Shown here in pieces: positions 9,721-18,629 of a DNA stretch of 64,000 nt. The position numbers were made by a program, and so were the translations under genes. The notes beneath the pieces were generated by a model. It ran no database searches. It was not told the DNA's origin and saw only the letters and a program-made list of their open reading frames with translations. How positions within the stretch are numbered: position 1 is the first letter of the stretch; every line of letters begins with the position of its first letter. The DNA comes from Aquisphaera insulae (GTDB taxonomy: Bacteria > Planctomycetota > Planctomycetia > Isosphaerales > Isosphaeraceae), in contig NZ_JAALJH010000045.1 of NCBI RefSeq assembly GCF_011064615.1, positions 1 to 64,000 on the forward strand. The letters run 5' to 3'.

Positions 9721-11703
9721 ATGCCCTCTCCCACCAGCAGTGGCGCCATCACGAGCGTCCTCCACGAGACGCGGGTCTTCCCGCCGCCCGCCGAGTTCGC
9801 CCGCAAGGCTCACGTCTCCAGCCTCGAGCAGTATCAGGAGATCTGGAACCGGGCCAAGGACGACCCGGAAGGCTTCTGGGCCGAGCAGGCCAACCGGCTG
9901 ATCTCCTGGTACAAGCCCTGGGACAAGGTGCTCGACTGGAATCCGCCGTTCGCGAAGTGGTTCGACGGGGCGAAGGTCAACGCCAGCTACAACTGCGTGG
10001 ACCGGCACTGCGAGGGCCCGAACCGGAACAAGGCCGCCCTGATCTGGGAGGGCGAGCCCGGCGACCGCCGCGTGCTCCGCTACCAGGACCTCCAGCGCGA
10101 GGTCGCCCGGTTCGCCAACGTGCTGAAGAACCTGGGCGTCCGCAAGGGGGACGTCGTCGCGCTCTATCTCCCGATGATCCCGGAACTCGTCATCGCCGCC
10201 CTGGCCTGTGCCCGGATCGGCGCACCCCACACGGTCGTCTTCGGCGGCTTCAGCGCGGAAGCACTCGCCGGCCGGATCCAGGACTGCAAGGCCAAGGTGC
10301 TGGTCACGGCGGACGGCGGATACCGTCGCGGCAAGGTCGTCCCGCTCAAGGAGAACGCCGACGGCGCCGCGGCCGTCTGCCCCACGCTCGAGCACGTCGT
10401 CGTCTATCGTCGAACCGGACTGGACGTGGCCTGGTCTCACGGCCGTGATCACTGGTGGCATGAGCTCGAGGCCAACGCCACGGCCGACTGCCCGCCGGAG
10501 CCGCTCGACAGCGAGCACCCGCTGTTCATCCTCTACACCTCGGGCTCGACGGGCAAACCGAAGGGGATCCTCCACACGACCGGCGGCTACCTCGTGGGGA
10601 CCGCGCTGACGAGCGAATGGGTCTTCGACCTCAAGGACACCGACACCTACTGGTGCACGGCGGACGTCGGCTGGGTCACGGGGCACTCGTACCTGGTCTA
10701 CGGCCCGCTCGCCCTGGGGGCGACCTGCGTCATGTACGAGGGAGCCCCCAACTGGCCCGACGAGGGGCGGTTCTGGAAGATCATCGAGGACTACCGCGTC
10801 ACGATCCTGTACACCGCGCCCACGGCGATCCGGGCCTTCATGAAGTGGGGCGAGCATTTCCCCCGCCGCCATGATCTTTCAAGCCTGCGGCTGCTCGGCT
10901 CGGTCGGCGAGCCGATCAATCCCGAGGCCTGGATGTGGTACCAGAAGGTCATCGGCGGCGGGCGATGCCCGGTCGTCGACACCTGGTGGCAGACGGAGAC
11001 CGGCGCCATCATGATCTCGCCGCTCCCCGGGGCGACCCCCGCGGTTCCCGGCTCGGCCACGCGACCGATGCCGGGCATCGTCCCGGAGATCGTCACCAAG
11101 GACGGCAAGGCCGTGGGCGCCAACGAGGGGGGCTTCCTCATCATCCGCCAGCCCTGGCCCTCCATGCTGCGGACCCTCTACGGCGACGATGCGCGGTACA
11201 AGGCCCAGTACTGGAGCGACATCGCGGGCGTCTACTTCACGGGCGACGGCGCCCGCCGGGACGAGAATGGCAACTTCTGGATCATGGGCCGGGTCGACGA
11301 CGTGCTCAACGTCGCCGGCCACCGGCTCTCCACCATGGAGGTCGAAAGCGCCCTGGTCAGCCACAAGGCCGTCGCCGAGGCGGCCGTCGTCGGCAAGCCG
11401 GACGACCTGAAGGGGCAGGCGATCGCCGCCTTCGTCACCTTGGAATCCGGCTACACCGCCAGCGAGGAGCTCCGCAAGGACCTGAGGAATCACGTCGTCA
11501 AGGAGATCGGCGCCCTCGCCCGGCCGGACGACATCCACTTCACCGACGCCCTCCCCAAGACCCGGAGCGGCAAGATCATGCGCAGGCTGCTCCGGGACAT
11601 CGCCGCGGGCGTCGAGAGCGGCGGAGACACCTCCACGCTGGAAGACCTGAGCGTCATGGTCCAGCTCCGCCGCCACGAGAAGGCCGGCAGCGACGAGGAG
11701 TGA
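9721..11703 (+). CDS. acs: Acetyl-CoA synthetase
   Basis: Activates acetate to acetyl-CoA through acetyl-AMP, cytoplasmic. The 660-residue length is normal for Acs. All core motifs are present: P-loop-like YTSGSTGKPKGILHTTGG, the aromatic segment WCTADVGWVTGHSYLVYGP, VDTWWQTETGAIMISPLPG, the hinge region TGDGARRDENGNFWIMGR then VDDVLNVAGHRLSTMEVES, and the C-terminal PKTRSGKIMRRLLRDI whose lysine is the usual site of regulatory acetylation. The ATG at 9721 is chosen because GAGGAG lies 9 bases upstream; an in-frame start 69 bases earlier gives an atypical extension. A hairpin terminator follows the stop codon. Confidence 0.97.
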   Translation: MPSPTSSGAITSVLHETRVFPPPAEFARKAHVSSLEQYQEIWNRAKDDPEGFWAEQANRLISWYKPWDKVLDWNPPFAKWFDGAKVNASYNCVDRHCEGPNRNKAALIWEGEPGDRRVLRYQDLQREVARFANVLKNLGVRKGDVVALYLPMIPELVIAALACARIGAPHTVVFGGFSAEALAGRIQDCKAKVLVTADGGYRRGKVVPLKENADGAAAVCPTLEHVVVYRRTGLDVAWSHGRDHWWHELEANATADCPPEPLDSEHPLFILYTSGSTGKPKGILHTTGGYLVGTALTSEWVFDLKDTDTYWCTADVGWVTGHSYLVYGPLALGATCVMYEGAPNWPDEGRFWKIIEDYRVTILYTAPTAIRAFMKWGEHFPRRHDLSSLRLLGSVGEPINPEAWMWYQKVIGGGRCPVVDTWWQTETGAIMISPLPGATPAVPGSATRPMPGIVPEIVTKDGKAVGANEGGFLIIRQPWPSMLRTLYGDDARYKAQYWSDIAGVYFTGDGARRDENGNFWIMGRVDDVLNVAGHRLSTMEVESALVSHKAVAEAAVVGKPDDLKGQAIAAFVTLESGYTASEELRKDLRNHVVKEIGALARPDDIHFTDALPKTRSGKIMRRLLRDIAAGVESGGDTSTLEDLSVMVQLRRHEKAGSDEE

Positions 11704-11721
11704 GCCGCACCGGAAACGACG

Positions 11722-11751
11722 AGGCCCCGGGCGATCACTCGCTCGGGGCCT
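11722..11751. terminator. Hairpin terminator between acs and rpmB
   Basis: A 13 bp stem (11722-11734 with 11739-11751, one G-T pair) with a 4-base loop, between two convergent genes. It starts 18 bases after the acs stop codon. The downstream T-run is short, so it may act bidirectionally or with Rho. Confidence 0.65.
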
Positions 11752-11786
11752 TAGTTTCGGGAACGTCGATCGAGCCGGATCCGCGC

Positions 11787-12107
11787 TCAGATCGGGTACA
11801 GGTTCTTGTTGGCCGATCGGGCCGCCTGGCTCCCCTTGGAAGCCTTGATCAGGGGGAAGGTCTGGACCTTGCCGTCGACCTCGAGGGTCAACTGGCCGGA
11901 GCGGATGACCGAGGTCGCCACCCGGACGTAACGGGTGGTGCCGTTGGGCAGCCAGACGTGGATCCACTGGAGATTCGGCTTGAACGTGCGGCGGCTGATG
12001 CCGGTGGTCTTCTTGCCGACGCCGCCGAGGTACTTGGCCTTGCCGCGCTCGGTCTTGTGATTGCCGAACGAGGTCTTCTTGCCGGACACTTCGCACTCGC
12101 GACCCAT
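11787..12107 (-). CDS. rpmB: 50S ribosomal protein L28
   Basis: A component of the large ribosomal subunit. The N-terminus MGRECEVSGKKTSFGNHKTE and the middle KPNLQWIHVWLPNGTTRYVR match bL28 (CxVTGK...GN... and RxFxPNLQ...). At 106 residues it is longer than the usual 60-80: there is an insert (KAKYLGGVGKKTTG) and a C-terminal extension ending SANKNLYPI. AGGAGA lies 8 bases before ATG. It is 94 bases downstream of rpmF on the same strand, forming a two-gene ribosomal operon. Confidence 0.93.
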   Translation of the reverse strand: MGRECEVSGKKTSFGNHKTERGKAKYLGGVGKKTTGISRRTFKPNLQWIHVWLPNGTTRYVRVATSVIRSGQLTLEVDGKVQTFPLIKASKGSQAARSANKNLYPI

Positions 12108-12201
12108 CGAACCGTCTCCTCACCGCCGCGCGATCCCGCGGGCTCGAAAACAGGGACCACCGCGGGCGGACTGACCCTCGCGGCCCGGCGCTCCCCGGGA
12201 C

Positions 12202-12408
12202 TTACTTCTTGACCTTTTCCTTGGCGATCGGATTGTGCGGCTTGGAACGCTGGATGTTGCCGCATTCCTCCACGAGCTCGCACACCTTGTGGGGAGGGAC
12301 CGCCAGCTTGCACTGCGGGCAGATGTTCAGCGCGGGAGCGACCAGGAAATCGTGGCTCCTTCGCATACCCTTCGCGGACTTTGACTTACGTCTCTTTGGT
12401 ACGGCCAC
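12202..12408 (-). CDS. rpmF: 50S ribosomal protein L32
   Basis: A 68-residue large-subunit protein beginning (M)AVPKRRKSKSAKGMRRSHD, the bL32 signature, with the zinc-ribbon cysteines CPQC and a second Cys pair (KVC, EEC) downstream. The GTG start at 12408 gives the canonical MAVPKRR N-terminus; a GTG 18 bases upstream would add six atypical residues. Upstream is a good promoter candidate (12460-12489, minus strand). First gene of the rpmF-rpmB pair. Confidence 0.94.
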   Translation of the reverse strand: MAVPKRRKSKSAKGMRRSHDFLVAPALNICPQCKLAVPPHKVCELVEECGNIQRSKPHNPIAKEKVKK

Positions 12409-12459
12409 GAACCTGTTCTCCAGCACGAAACCACGGGCATCGGCATCGATCGAAAAATC

Positions 12460-12489
12460 CTATTATCCGTTTCCGGCCGCGGCTTTCAA
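12460..12489 (-). promoter_or_regulatory. Candidate promoter of rpmF-rpmB
   Basis: On the minus strand, TTGAAA (-35, 12484-12489) and TAATAG (-10, 12460-12465) are separated by 18 bases, about 50 bases before the rpmF start, in an AT-richer patch. Confidence 0.45.
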
Positions 12490-12525
12490 GACGGACCTGC
12501 GGGAATTCACGGGGAGGCCGTCTCC

Positions 12526-12555
12526 TTGCGATCGCTCGCGTCGCGCCTCTATCCT
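12526..12555 (+). promoter_or_regulatory. Candidate promoter of the YfhO-type gene
   Basis: TTGCGA and TATCCT separated by 18 bases, about 80 bases before the ATG at 12633. It is divergent from the rpmF promoter. Confidence 0.35.
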
Positions 12556-12632
12556 ACAGGCCAGGTTATGAGTTATGACGTGCGAGGCGGCCGCGGGAAC
12601 GCCACGCATCTCGCCGGACGGAGCATGCGCCG

Positions 12633-14948
12633 ATGGGAACGCGGAGGGAGCTGGTCCTCTTCGGGCTGACGCTGGGCGTCCTGGTGGCGGCGTTCTTCCA
12701 TGAATCGCTCTTCCTGGGGAAGGTCCTCAGCCCGGCCGACGTGCTGCTCGTGGAGCGGACGTTCGGGGATGACGGCGCGGGCCGAGCCGTCGAGCATGAG
12801 CCGCTCAATCGGCTGCTGATGGATCCGGTCCTCCAGTTCCAGCCCTGGCTGGAGTTCAACCGGGCGATGCTCCGCCGCGGCCGGATTCCGCTCTGGAACC
12901 CGCATTCCGGCATGGGCGCCCCGCACCTGGCCAACGGCCAGAGCGCGGTCTTCGACCCGATCAACGCGATCGCCTACGCGACGACGATCCCCTTCGCGCT
13001 CGGCTGGATGGCGGCCATTCGGCTCTGGATCGCGGGCCTGGGTGCCTTCCTGCTGGCGAGGTTCTGGGGGCTGGGGGCGTGGAGTCGCTGGTTCGCCGGG
13101 CTCGCCTACCCGTTCTGCGGGTTCCTCGTCGTCTGGCTCCTCTATCCGGTCACGCCGGTGGCGATCTGGCTGCCGTGGATCTTGCTGGCGAGCGACCGCT
13201 CGCTCGAGGATCCGCGGCCAAGGTCGGCGGGGCTGCTCGCGATCGTGGTCGCCCTGGCGATCCTTGGCGGGCACATCCAGACGGCCGCCCATGTCCTGCT
13301 GGCCGCGCTGGCGTTCGCGGCCTGGCGGCTGGCGGTCTCGGTTCCCTCGTGGAGCGAGCGGACGCGGCGGTTGCTCGTATGGTCGGCGGGGATCGGCCTG
13401 GGAATCCTGCTGGCCTCGGCCCAGATCCTGCCGCTGGCGGGCTATCTCTCGAGGAGTTCGGTCTGGGGCGATCGGCGGCAAGAGACCCGGCCGTTCTGGG
13501 CCTTCTCGCGGCCGCGGATCCTCGATACCGCCTGCATGGCCTTCCCCTATGCGTACGGCAGCCAGCGGCGCGGGCAGCCGAACCTCGCCCGGGCGCTCGG
13601 AGTCCACAATCTCAACGAGTCGGCGGGGGCGTATGCGGGGCTCGCAACCCTGATCTGGCTGGCCCCGCTGGGGCTCCGTCGCCGCGGCTGGTCGCGCGAG
13701 CCGGGCTTCCTCGCGGGCCTGGCGGGCTTCGGGGCGCTGGCCGCCTACCGGCTGCCTCCGGTGGACAACCTGCTGAGGGCGATCCCGGTCCTGGACGTGA
13801 CCGACAACCGCCGGATGGGCCTGTGGGTCGCCTTCGGCCTGGTGATGCTCGGTGCGGCCGGGATCGAGGCGCTGGCCCAGGGGACGCGGATCGCGCGGTG
13901 GTGGATTGCGGGATGGCTCGTCGCCGCGGCGGTGCTCGCGATCGTCGCCGGGACGATCCCGCGCCTTGAGGGCACGCTCCGCGATCGCGCGGGGCGGCAC
14001 TTCCAGAAGGCCGTCGAGGCGAGGCGCGGGGATGAGGTGACCGCCAGGGAACGGGCGGATCGCCAGGTCCGATCCGCCGTCCGGTTCCTGCCTCGCTATT
14101 ACGGGCTCTGCGCGCTGGAGCTTGCCGCGCTGGCCGGGCTGGCCCTCGCCGCGCGATCCGGCCCGCCGCGGAAGGCATGGCCGGCGGCCGCGGCGCTCTC
14201 GATCACGATCCTGGAGCTGTTCGCCTTCGGCCTGGGCCTCAATCCGGCGATCGACCGGGAGATTCAACGCGGGGAGCCGCCGGCGATCTCTCGACTGCGC
14301 GAGGTCCTGCCCCCGGGCGCCCGGGCCCTGGGCACCGGCGAGGAGCTGCCGCCCAACGTCCTGATGCGATTCGGCCTGTCCGACCCGAGGAACTACGACT
14401 CGGTCGAGCTGGCGCGCAGCCTGGGCTGGCTCGCCCCGCTCTACGAGCCCTCCGCGGAGTCCCCGAGCAGCCGGCGCGAGGTCACGTGGGAGGGGGTCGC
14501 CCGGGCCAGGGGCCGGCTGGAGGCGGCCTGCGTCGCCGCGGTCGTCGGAGCCTCGGAGCCGCCCGCGGGCGCCTTCCCCGCCGCGGAGCGGGCCGGCCGC
14601 GTCTGGATCGCCCGGCTGGATCCGGCCCCCTGGGCGTCGACCGCCTCCGGGTACGCCCCGGAGCCGGCCCCGCGCCAGCCCGGCCGCGTCCGCATACCCG
14701 TGCACATGGACAGGGATGAAGAACTGATCATTCGCGAATCATGGGATCCCGGCTGGCGGGCCCGGGTCGACGGCCGCGCCGTCGCGATCGCGCCGCGGGA
14801 GGGGACTTTCCTCTCCGTGTCGTGCCCGAAGGGCGATCATATCCTGGAGCTAGAATATCTGCCCTCGGAGTGGCTGTGGGGCTGCGTCGGGACGATCGCG
14901 GCGGCCGCCGTCGTGATAGTCGCCTTGACAGGATTGCCGCGTTTTTGA
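12633..14948 (+). CDS. YfhO-family multi-spanning membrane protein (GT-C-like)
   Basis: A 771-residue integral membrane protein with a dozen or so hydrophobic helices. The N-terminal periplasmic loop contains LLMDPVLQFQPWLEFN, RGRIPLWNPHSGMGAPHLAN and QSAVFDPINAI, typical of the YfhO family, in which GT-C-like membrane proteins take part in glycosylation of lipoteichoic acid or other surface polymers in Firmicutes. The C-terminal soluble part (ELIIRESWDPGWRARVDG) is the usual beta-rich YfhO tail, followed by a last membrane helix (GTIAAAAVVIVAL). The substrate in a planctomycete is unknown. It is probably monocistronic; the next gene has its own promoter candidate. Confidence 0.85.
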   Translation: MGTRRELVLFGLTLGVLVAAFFHESLFLGKVLSPADVLLVERTFGDDGAGRAVEHEPLNRLLMDPVLQFQPWLEFNRAMLRRGRIPLWNPHSGMGAPHLANGQSAVFDPINAIAYATTIPFALGWMAAIRLWIAGLGAFLLARFWGLGAWSRWFAGLAYPFCGFLVVWLLYPVTPVAIWLPWILLASDRSLEDPRPRSAGLLAIVVALAILGGHIQTAAHVLLAALAFAAWRLAVSVPSWSERTRRLLVWSAGIGLGILLASAQILPLAGYLSRSSVWGDRRQETRPFWAFSRPRILDTACMAFPYAYGSQRRGQPNLARALGVHNLNESAGAYAGLATLIWLAPLGLRRRGWSREPGFLAGLAGFGALAAYRLPPVDNLLRAIPVLDVTDNRRMGLWVAFGLVMLGAAGIEALAQGTRIARWWIAGWLVAAAVLAIVAGTIPRLEGTLRDRAGRHFQKAVEARRGDEVTARERADRQVRSAVRFLPRYYGLCALELAALAGLALAARSGPPRKAWPAAAALSITILELFAFGLGLNPAIDREIQRGEPPAISRLREVLPPGARALGTGEELPPNVLMRFGLSDPRNYDSVELARSLGWLAPLYEPSAESPSSRREVTWEGVARARGRLEAACVAAVVGASEPPAGAFPAAERAGRVWIARLDPAPWASTASGYAPEPAPRQPGRVRIPVHMDRDEELIIRESWDPGWRARVDGRAVAIAPREGTFLSVSCPKGDHILELEYLPSEWLWGCVGTIAAAAVVIVALTGLPRF

Positions 14949-14978
14949 ATTCCTGGAATGGCCAAGACGAGACAGGGC

Positions 14979-15008
14979 TTGGACGGATCCAATCCCTGTG
15001 GTTAGAAT
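14979..15008 (+). promoter_or_regulatory. Candidate promoter of the 102-residue zinc-ribbon gene
   Basis: TTGGAC and TAGAAT separated by 18 bases, about 65 bases before the ATG at 15074. Confidence 0.4.
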
Positions 15009-15073
15009 CGAGTTCGTGAGCTTGATGAGCGGGCGATTGGCACCGGCTCAACCAACCTGAGGATGAAACGCTG

Positions 15074-15382
15074 ATGGTCCACTTCACGTGTGATCTCTGC
15101 GGCAAGGACATGACCGCCTCCGGGGACCGCCGGCACGTGGTGAAGATCGAAGCTTACCCCGGTTTCGACCCCAACGAGATCAAGGAAGACGACCTGGACG
15201 AGGACCCGATGGAGGCCATCACGAAGGTCCTGGAGCGCGACAAGGCGCTCTCGTCCGAGGAGATCACCGCCTCGCTCCACAAGAGCTTCCGCTTCGACCT
15301 CTGCCCCGAGTGCCACCGGAAGTTCGTCAGCGATCCGCTCGGCAAGGAGACGGTCCGGCTCTTCGACTTCAGCAAGAACTGA
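15074..15382 (+). CDS. Small zinc-ribbon-like protein
   Basis: A 102-residue protein with two widely spaced CxxC pairs: HFTCDLCGKDM at residues 4-14 and RFDLCPECHRKF near residue 76. The two pairs probably form one zinc ribbon. Between them is an acidic stretch (NEIKEDDLDEDPMEA). The function is unknown, but similar short CDLCGKDM proteins seem to be shared among planctomycetes (recollection). It has its own promoter candidate. A GC-rich hairpin at 15530-15563 may end this transcript. Confidence 0.7.
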   Translation: MVHFTCDLCGKDMTASGDRRHVVKIEAYPGFDPNEIKEDDLDEDPMEAITKVLERDKALSSEEITASLHKSFRFDLCPECHRKFVSDPLGKETVRLFDFSKN

Positions 15383-15629
15383 ATCGACGCGACGCGACGC
15401 CTTGCCGACAAGACAGCACCTCACCGCTCGCCCGTTCGACCTCCTTCAAACGCCACAATCCGGATCGATGCAAGGCCGCCACCGCAGGACCCGGTGATTG
15501 GCTGCGCAGCGGAATCGGAACCCTCCGCGGGCGACCTCGCGAGCCTCGGCTCGCCCGGTCGCCGGACGGAGCAGGCCCCTCCGGCAGGGCCGTCGGACGA
15601 GGCTAGGGTAGGAGCGACCATCCGCTCGC

Positions 15630-16931
15630 TTAACGGACGGCGAGCAGGATCACGTTGGTGATCACGGACACCGCCAGCAGCATCGCGACGGTGGCGATGA
15701 TCGTGTTCCGGTTGTTGACGATGCCGGCGAGCTCGATCATCTGCTCCTCGCTCGGGCCGGGCCCGACGCCTTCGAGCGCGTCGGATTCACCCTCGGCCAG
15801 GGCCTGGAGGCTCTCCGGCTTCTGGCCGGCGATCATCGGGCTCTCGCCCTGGGCAAGGCACTTCAGGTCCAGGATCAGGTCGTCGGGGTTGGCGTAGCGG
15901 TGCTCGCGATTCTTCATCAACATGGTCTCGATGACCATCCCCAGCCCGCTCGAGAGCCCGGTGTTCAGGTGGTCCGGCGGCACGAGCTGGACGCGCGGGT
16001 CCACGTGCTTGCGCATGACCTCGGAGGGGTTGTCCCCGCCGTAGGGGACCTTGCCGGTGACCATGTGGTAGAAGGTCGCGCCCAGGCTGTAGATGTCCGC
16101 CCGGATGTCGATGTCGGTCTGGCCCCGGACCTGCTCCGGGCTGATGTAGTAGGGGGTGCCGATGGCCATGCCCGCCTCGGACAGCCCCCACTTCTCGTCG
16201 TCGGTCAGCCGGGCGAGCCCCAGGTCCGCGAGCTTGACCCCGCCGTCCTTGGTGAGGATGACGTTCTCCGGCTTGATGTCCCGATGGATCAGCCCGCGCT
16301 GGCTCGCGTGCTTGAGGGCCTCGGCGACCGCGGTGACGATCCGGACGGCCTCGCGCTCCTCGAAGATCCGGTTCTTGTCGAGGAAGTCCTTGATCGTCGG
16401 CCCCTCGACGTACTCCATCACGAAATAGAAGCGGCCCCCCGCCTCGCCGGCGTCGATGGCGTTGACGATGTTATTGTGGGAGAGCTTGGCGGCGATCTTG
16501 GCCTCGCGCTCGAACCGCTTGATGAATTCCTTGTTCTGCGCCAGGGAGTCGAGCAGGACCTTGAGCGCGACCAGCCGATCGACGCTGATCTGCTTGGCCT
16601 TGTAGACGACGCCCATCGAGCCGCGGCCCAGCTTGTCCAGGATCTGGTAGCCGGGCACCTCGAGCTTCCGCGCCGGCTCTCCCTTTTCCTTGAGCAGGCG
16701 GACCATCTGGCTGCGGGTCAGGACCTTGGCGTCGACCATGACCTCGAGCAGGCTCGGGGAAGACTCCTTGTCCTTCACCGCGATCTTCGAGCGATGGGCC
16801 TTGCACGCCTGGATCTCCGCATCCGTGGCGAGCCCGCGCTGGATGATCGACTTCTCCAGGCTCGCCTCATCGACGGCCGAGAGGGCCTTGACGTCTTTCC
16901 CGCTGGTGCTGCCTTCGACAGATGTGGCCAT
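15630..16931 (-). CDS. Membrane-anchored Ser/Thr protein kinase
   Basis: A eukaryotic-like kinase of 433 residues. Residues 1-95 form a helical domain (SIIQRGLATDAEIQACK, LLEVMVDAKVLTRSQMVRLL) similar in pattern to the N-terminal domains of GspE-type proteins. The kinase domain follows: glycine loop LGRGSMGVVYKA, VALKVL lysine, catalytic HRDIKPENV, DLG in place of DFG (LADLGLAR), and GTPYYISPEQVRG. A C-terminal membrane helix (TIIATVAMLLAVSVITNVI) ends the protein, so the kinase domain would be cytoplasmic. The ATG at 16931 has GGAGA 7 bases upstream; an upstream ATG at 16958 is less likely. Substrate unknown. It is divergent from leuB. Confidence 0.93.
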   Translation of the reverse strand: MATSVEGSTSGKDVKALSAVDEASLEKSIIQRGLATDAEIQACKAHRSKIAVKDKESSPSLLEVMVDAKVLTRSQMVRLLKEKGEPARKLEVPGYQILDKLGRGSMGVVYKAKQISVDRLVALKVLLDSLAQNKEFIKRFEREAKIAAKLSHNNIVNAIDAGEAGGRFYFVMEYVEGPTIKDFLDKNRIFEEREAVRIVTAVAEALKHASQRGLIHRDIKPENVILTKDGGVKLADLGLARLTDDEKWGLSEAGMAIGTPYYISPEQVRGQTDIDIRADIYSLGATFYHMVTGKVPYGGDNPSEVMRKHVDPRVQLVPPDHLNTGLSSGLGMVIETMLMKNREHRYANPDDLILDLKCLAQGESPMIAGQKPESLQALAEGESDALEGVGPGPSEEQMIELAGIVNNRNTIIATVAMLLAVSVITNVILLAVR

Positions 16932-17353
16932 CACGCCGTCTCCGTGCCCCACATTCACGAATCAGGACCGCGGACGGGGCGGAGCCCGTCCAGGACGAGC
17001 AACCCGATCGTTGTACCGGTTCTGTGGAGGTTTCGAGCGCTAACTGGACGTGTTCCGATTTCGCGCAGGAGCTTGCCCACGCTGCTTCTAAGTATGAGCC
17101 GTCGTCCTCGCGTGTCAACGGGTTTCTCAACGAAGCTTGTCGTGGACGACCGGCCTTTCGGCCCCTCCGGTCGGGTCGCGTCGAGGCGGCCGGGTTGCTT
17201 GTGATGGCATGCCCGGCCGGCTATCATCAGGCTCCGATCCGCCGTCCCCCATACGGGCGATGTGGCCCGCCGGTGACCGCGGATCGGGACTTATGGTGAA
17301 TCCGGAAACACGAAGACGACGGAATTCGACGGCGCGTCGGCCGGGAGGGGATT
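16932..17353. other. Divergent intergenic region, kinase/leuB
   Basis: 422 bases without a credible gene. It contains a promoter candidate for leuB at 17199-17227. The kinase promoter must also lie here but no clear -35/-10 pair is visible on the minus strand. Confidence 0.5.
17199..17227 (+). promoter_or_regulatory. Candidate promoter of leuB
   Basis: TTGTGA and TATCAT with a 17-base spacer, about 125 bases before the leuB start. Confidence 0.4.
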
Positions 17354-18460
17354 TTGGTCAAGATCGGTGTCATCCCGGGCGATGGTGTCGGCCCCGAGGT
17401 CACGGCCCAGGGGCTGGCGGTGCTGGAGGCCGTGGGCAAGCTCGACGGTTTCCGCTACGAGCTCGAGAGCTTCGACCTGGGAGGCGAGCGCTACCTGGCC
17501 ACCGGAGAGGTCCTCCCCGAGGCCGCGATCGGGAAGCTCCGCGGCTGCCGGGTGATCCTGCTGGGGGCGGTCGGGCACCCGGGCGTGCCGCCGGGGGTGC
17601 TCGAGAAGGGGATCCTGCTCAAGCTCCGCTTCGACTTCCAGCAGTACATCAACCTCCGACCGGTCCACCTCTACCCGGGCGTCCAGACCCCGATCCGGGA
17701 CAAGGGCCCGGACGACATCGACATGCTGGTCGTCCGCGAGAACAACGAGGACCTCTACGTGGGCGCCGGCGGCTTCACCCGCAAGGGGACCCCGGAGGAG
17801 GTCGCGATCCAGACCTCCGTCAACACCCGGCCGGGCGTCGAGCGGTGCGTCCGGTTCGCCTTCGAGCAGGCGCGCAAGCGGGCCGAGGCCGGGGCCTTCC
17901 GCGGGCTCTCGAAGGCCGCCAGGGATGCCGGCCTGACGCGCCAGGTCACGCTCGTCGCCAAGACGAACGTGCTGACGTTCGCCCACGACCTCTGGATGCG
18001 GACGTTCGAGGAGGTCGGCCGCGACTACCCGGACATCCAGCGCGACTACCAGCACGTGGACGCCTGCTGCATGCGGATGGTCGTGAGCCCGGAGAAGTAC
18101 GACGTCATCGTCACCACCAACATGTTCGGCGACATCATCACCGACCTGGGTGCGGTGCTCCAGGGGGGCATGGGCCTGGCCGCCTCGGGCAACCTGAACC
18201 CCGAGGGGACGGCGCCCAGCATGTTCGAGCCGGTCCACGGCTCCGCCCCGGACATCGCGGGCAAGGGGATCGCCAACCCGCTGGCCTCGATCCTCTCGGT
18301 CGCGATGATGTTCGACCATCTGAAGGTCCCGGCCGCCGCGGACCGGATCCGCCGCGCCGTCGCCAGGGTGCTCGAGCAGCCGGGCCCGCGGACGCCGGAT
18401 CTCGGCGGCAAGGCCAGCACCGCCGAGGTGGGGCGTGCGGTCGTGGAGGCCCTCCACTGA
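17354..18460 (+). CDS. leuB: 3-isopropylmalate dehydrogenase (isocitrate/IPM dehydrogenase family)
   Basis: An NAD-dependent decarboxylating dehydrogenase of 368 residues. In leucine biosynthesis it oxidises 3-isopropylmalate. Visible motifs: N-terminal IGVIPGDGVGPEV, the substrate-arginine region LLKLRFDFQQYINLRPVHLY, VVRENNEDLYVGAGG, the metal-site aspartates around TNMFGDIITDLGAVLQGG, and the NAD-binding FEPVHGSAPDIAGKGIANP. The KLRF...INLRP pattern fits isopropylmalate dehydrogenase better than isocitrate dehydrogenase; a related homoisocitrate or tartrate specificity cannot be excluded. The TTG start has GGGAGGGG just upstream. It is not next to other leu genes. Confidence 0.9.
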   Translation: MVKIGVIPGDGVGPEVTAQGLAVLEAVGKLDGFRYELESFDLGGERYLATGEVLPEAAIGKLRGCRVILLGAVGHPGVPPGVLEKGILLKLRFDFQQYINLRPVHLYPGVQTPIRDKGPDDIDMLVVRENNEDLYVGAGGFTRKGTPEEVAIQTSVNTRPGVERCVRFAFEQARKRAEAGAFRGLSKAARDAGLTRQVTLVAKTNVLTFAHDLWMRTFEEVGRDYPDIQRDYQHVDACCMRMVVSPEKYDVIVTTNMFGDIITDLGAVLQGGMGLAASGNLNPEGTAPSMFEPVHGSAPDIAGKGIANPLASILSVAMMFDHLKVPAAADRIRRAVARVLEQPGPRTPDLGGKASTAEVGRAVVEALH

Positions 18461-18525
18461 GAGGCCCTCCGCTGATCGGCCGGGGCGGGACGAACGGGCC
18501 CGCCCGACGATTCCTCCATGCCTCG

Positions 18526-18554
18526 TTGGCATCGCCGCCGGAGTTTAGTATGCT
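18526..18554 (+). promoter_or_regulatory. Candidate promoter of the plus-strand DUF1559 gene
   Basis: TTGGCA and TATGCT with a 17-base spacer, about 75 bases before the ATG at 18630. Confidence 0.4.
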
Positions 18555-18629
18555 GCACATAGGGTCGTCGTTCGAGTGCCCGTCCGGCGATCAGTTCAAA
18601 TCTCCGGGCAGCCGCAGGTCAGGGGTGTG

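Noticed and set aside
15530..15563. Hairpin GGCGACC/GGTCGCC after the zinc-ribbon gene as a firm terminator
   Set aside because: The inner pairs are interrupted and no T-run follows; kept only as a possibility in the gene entry.
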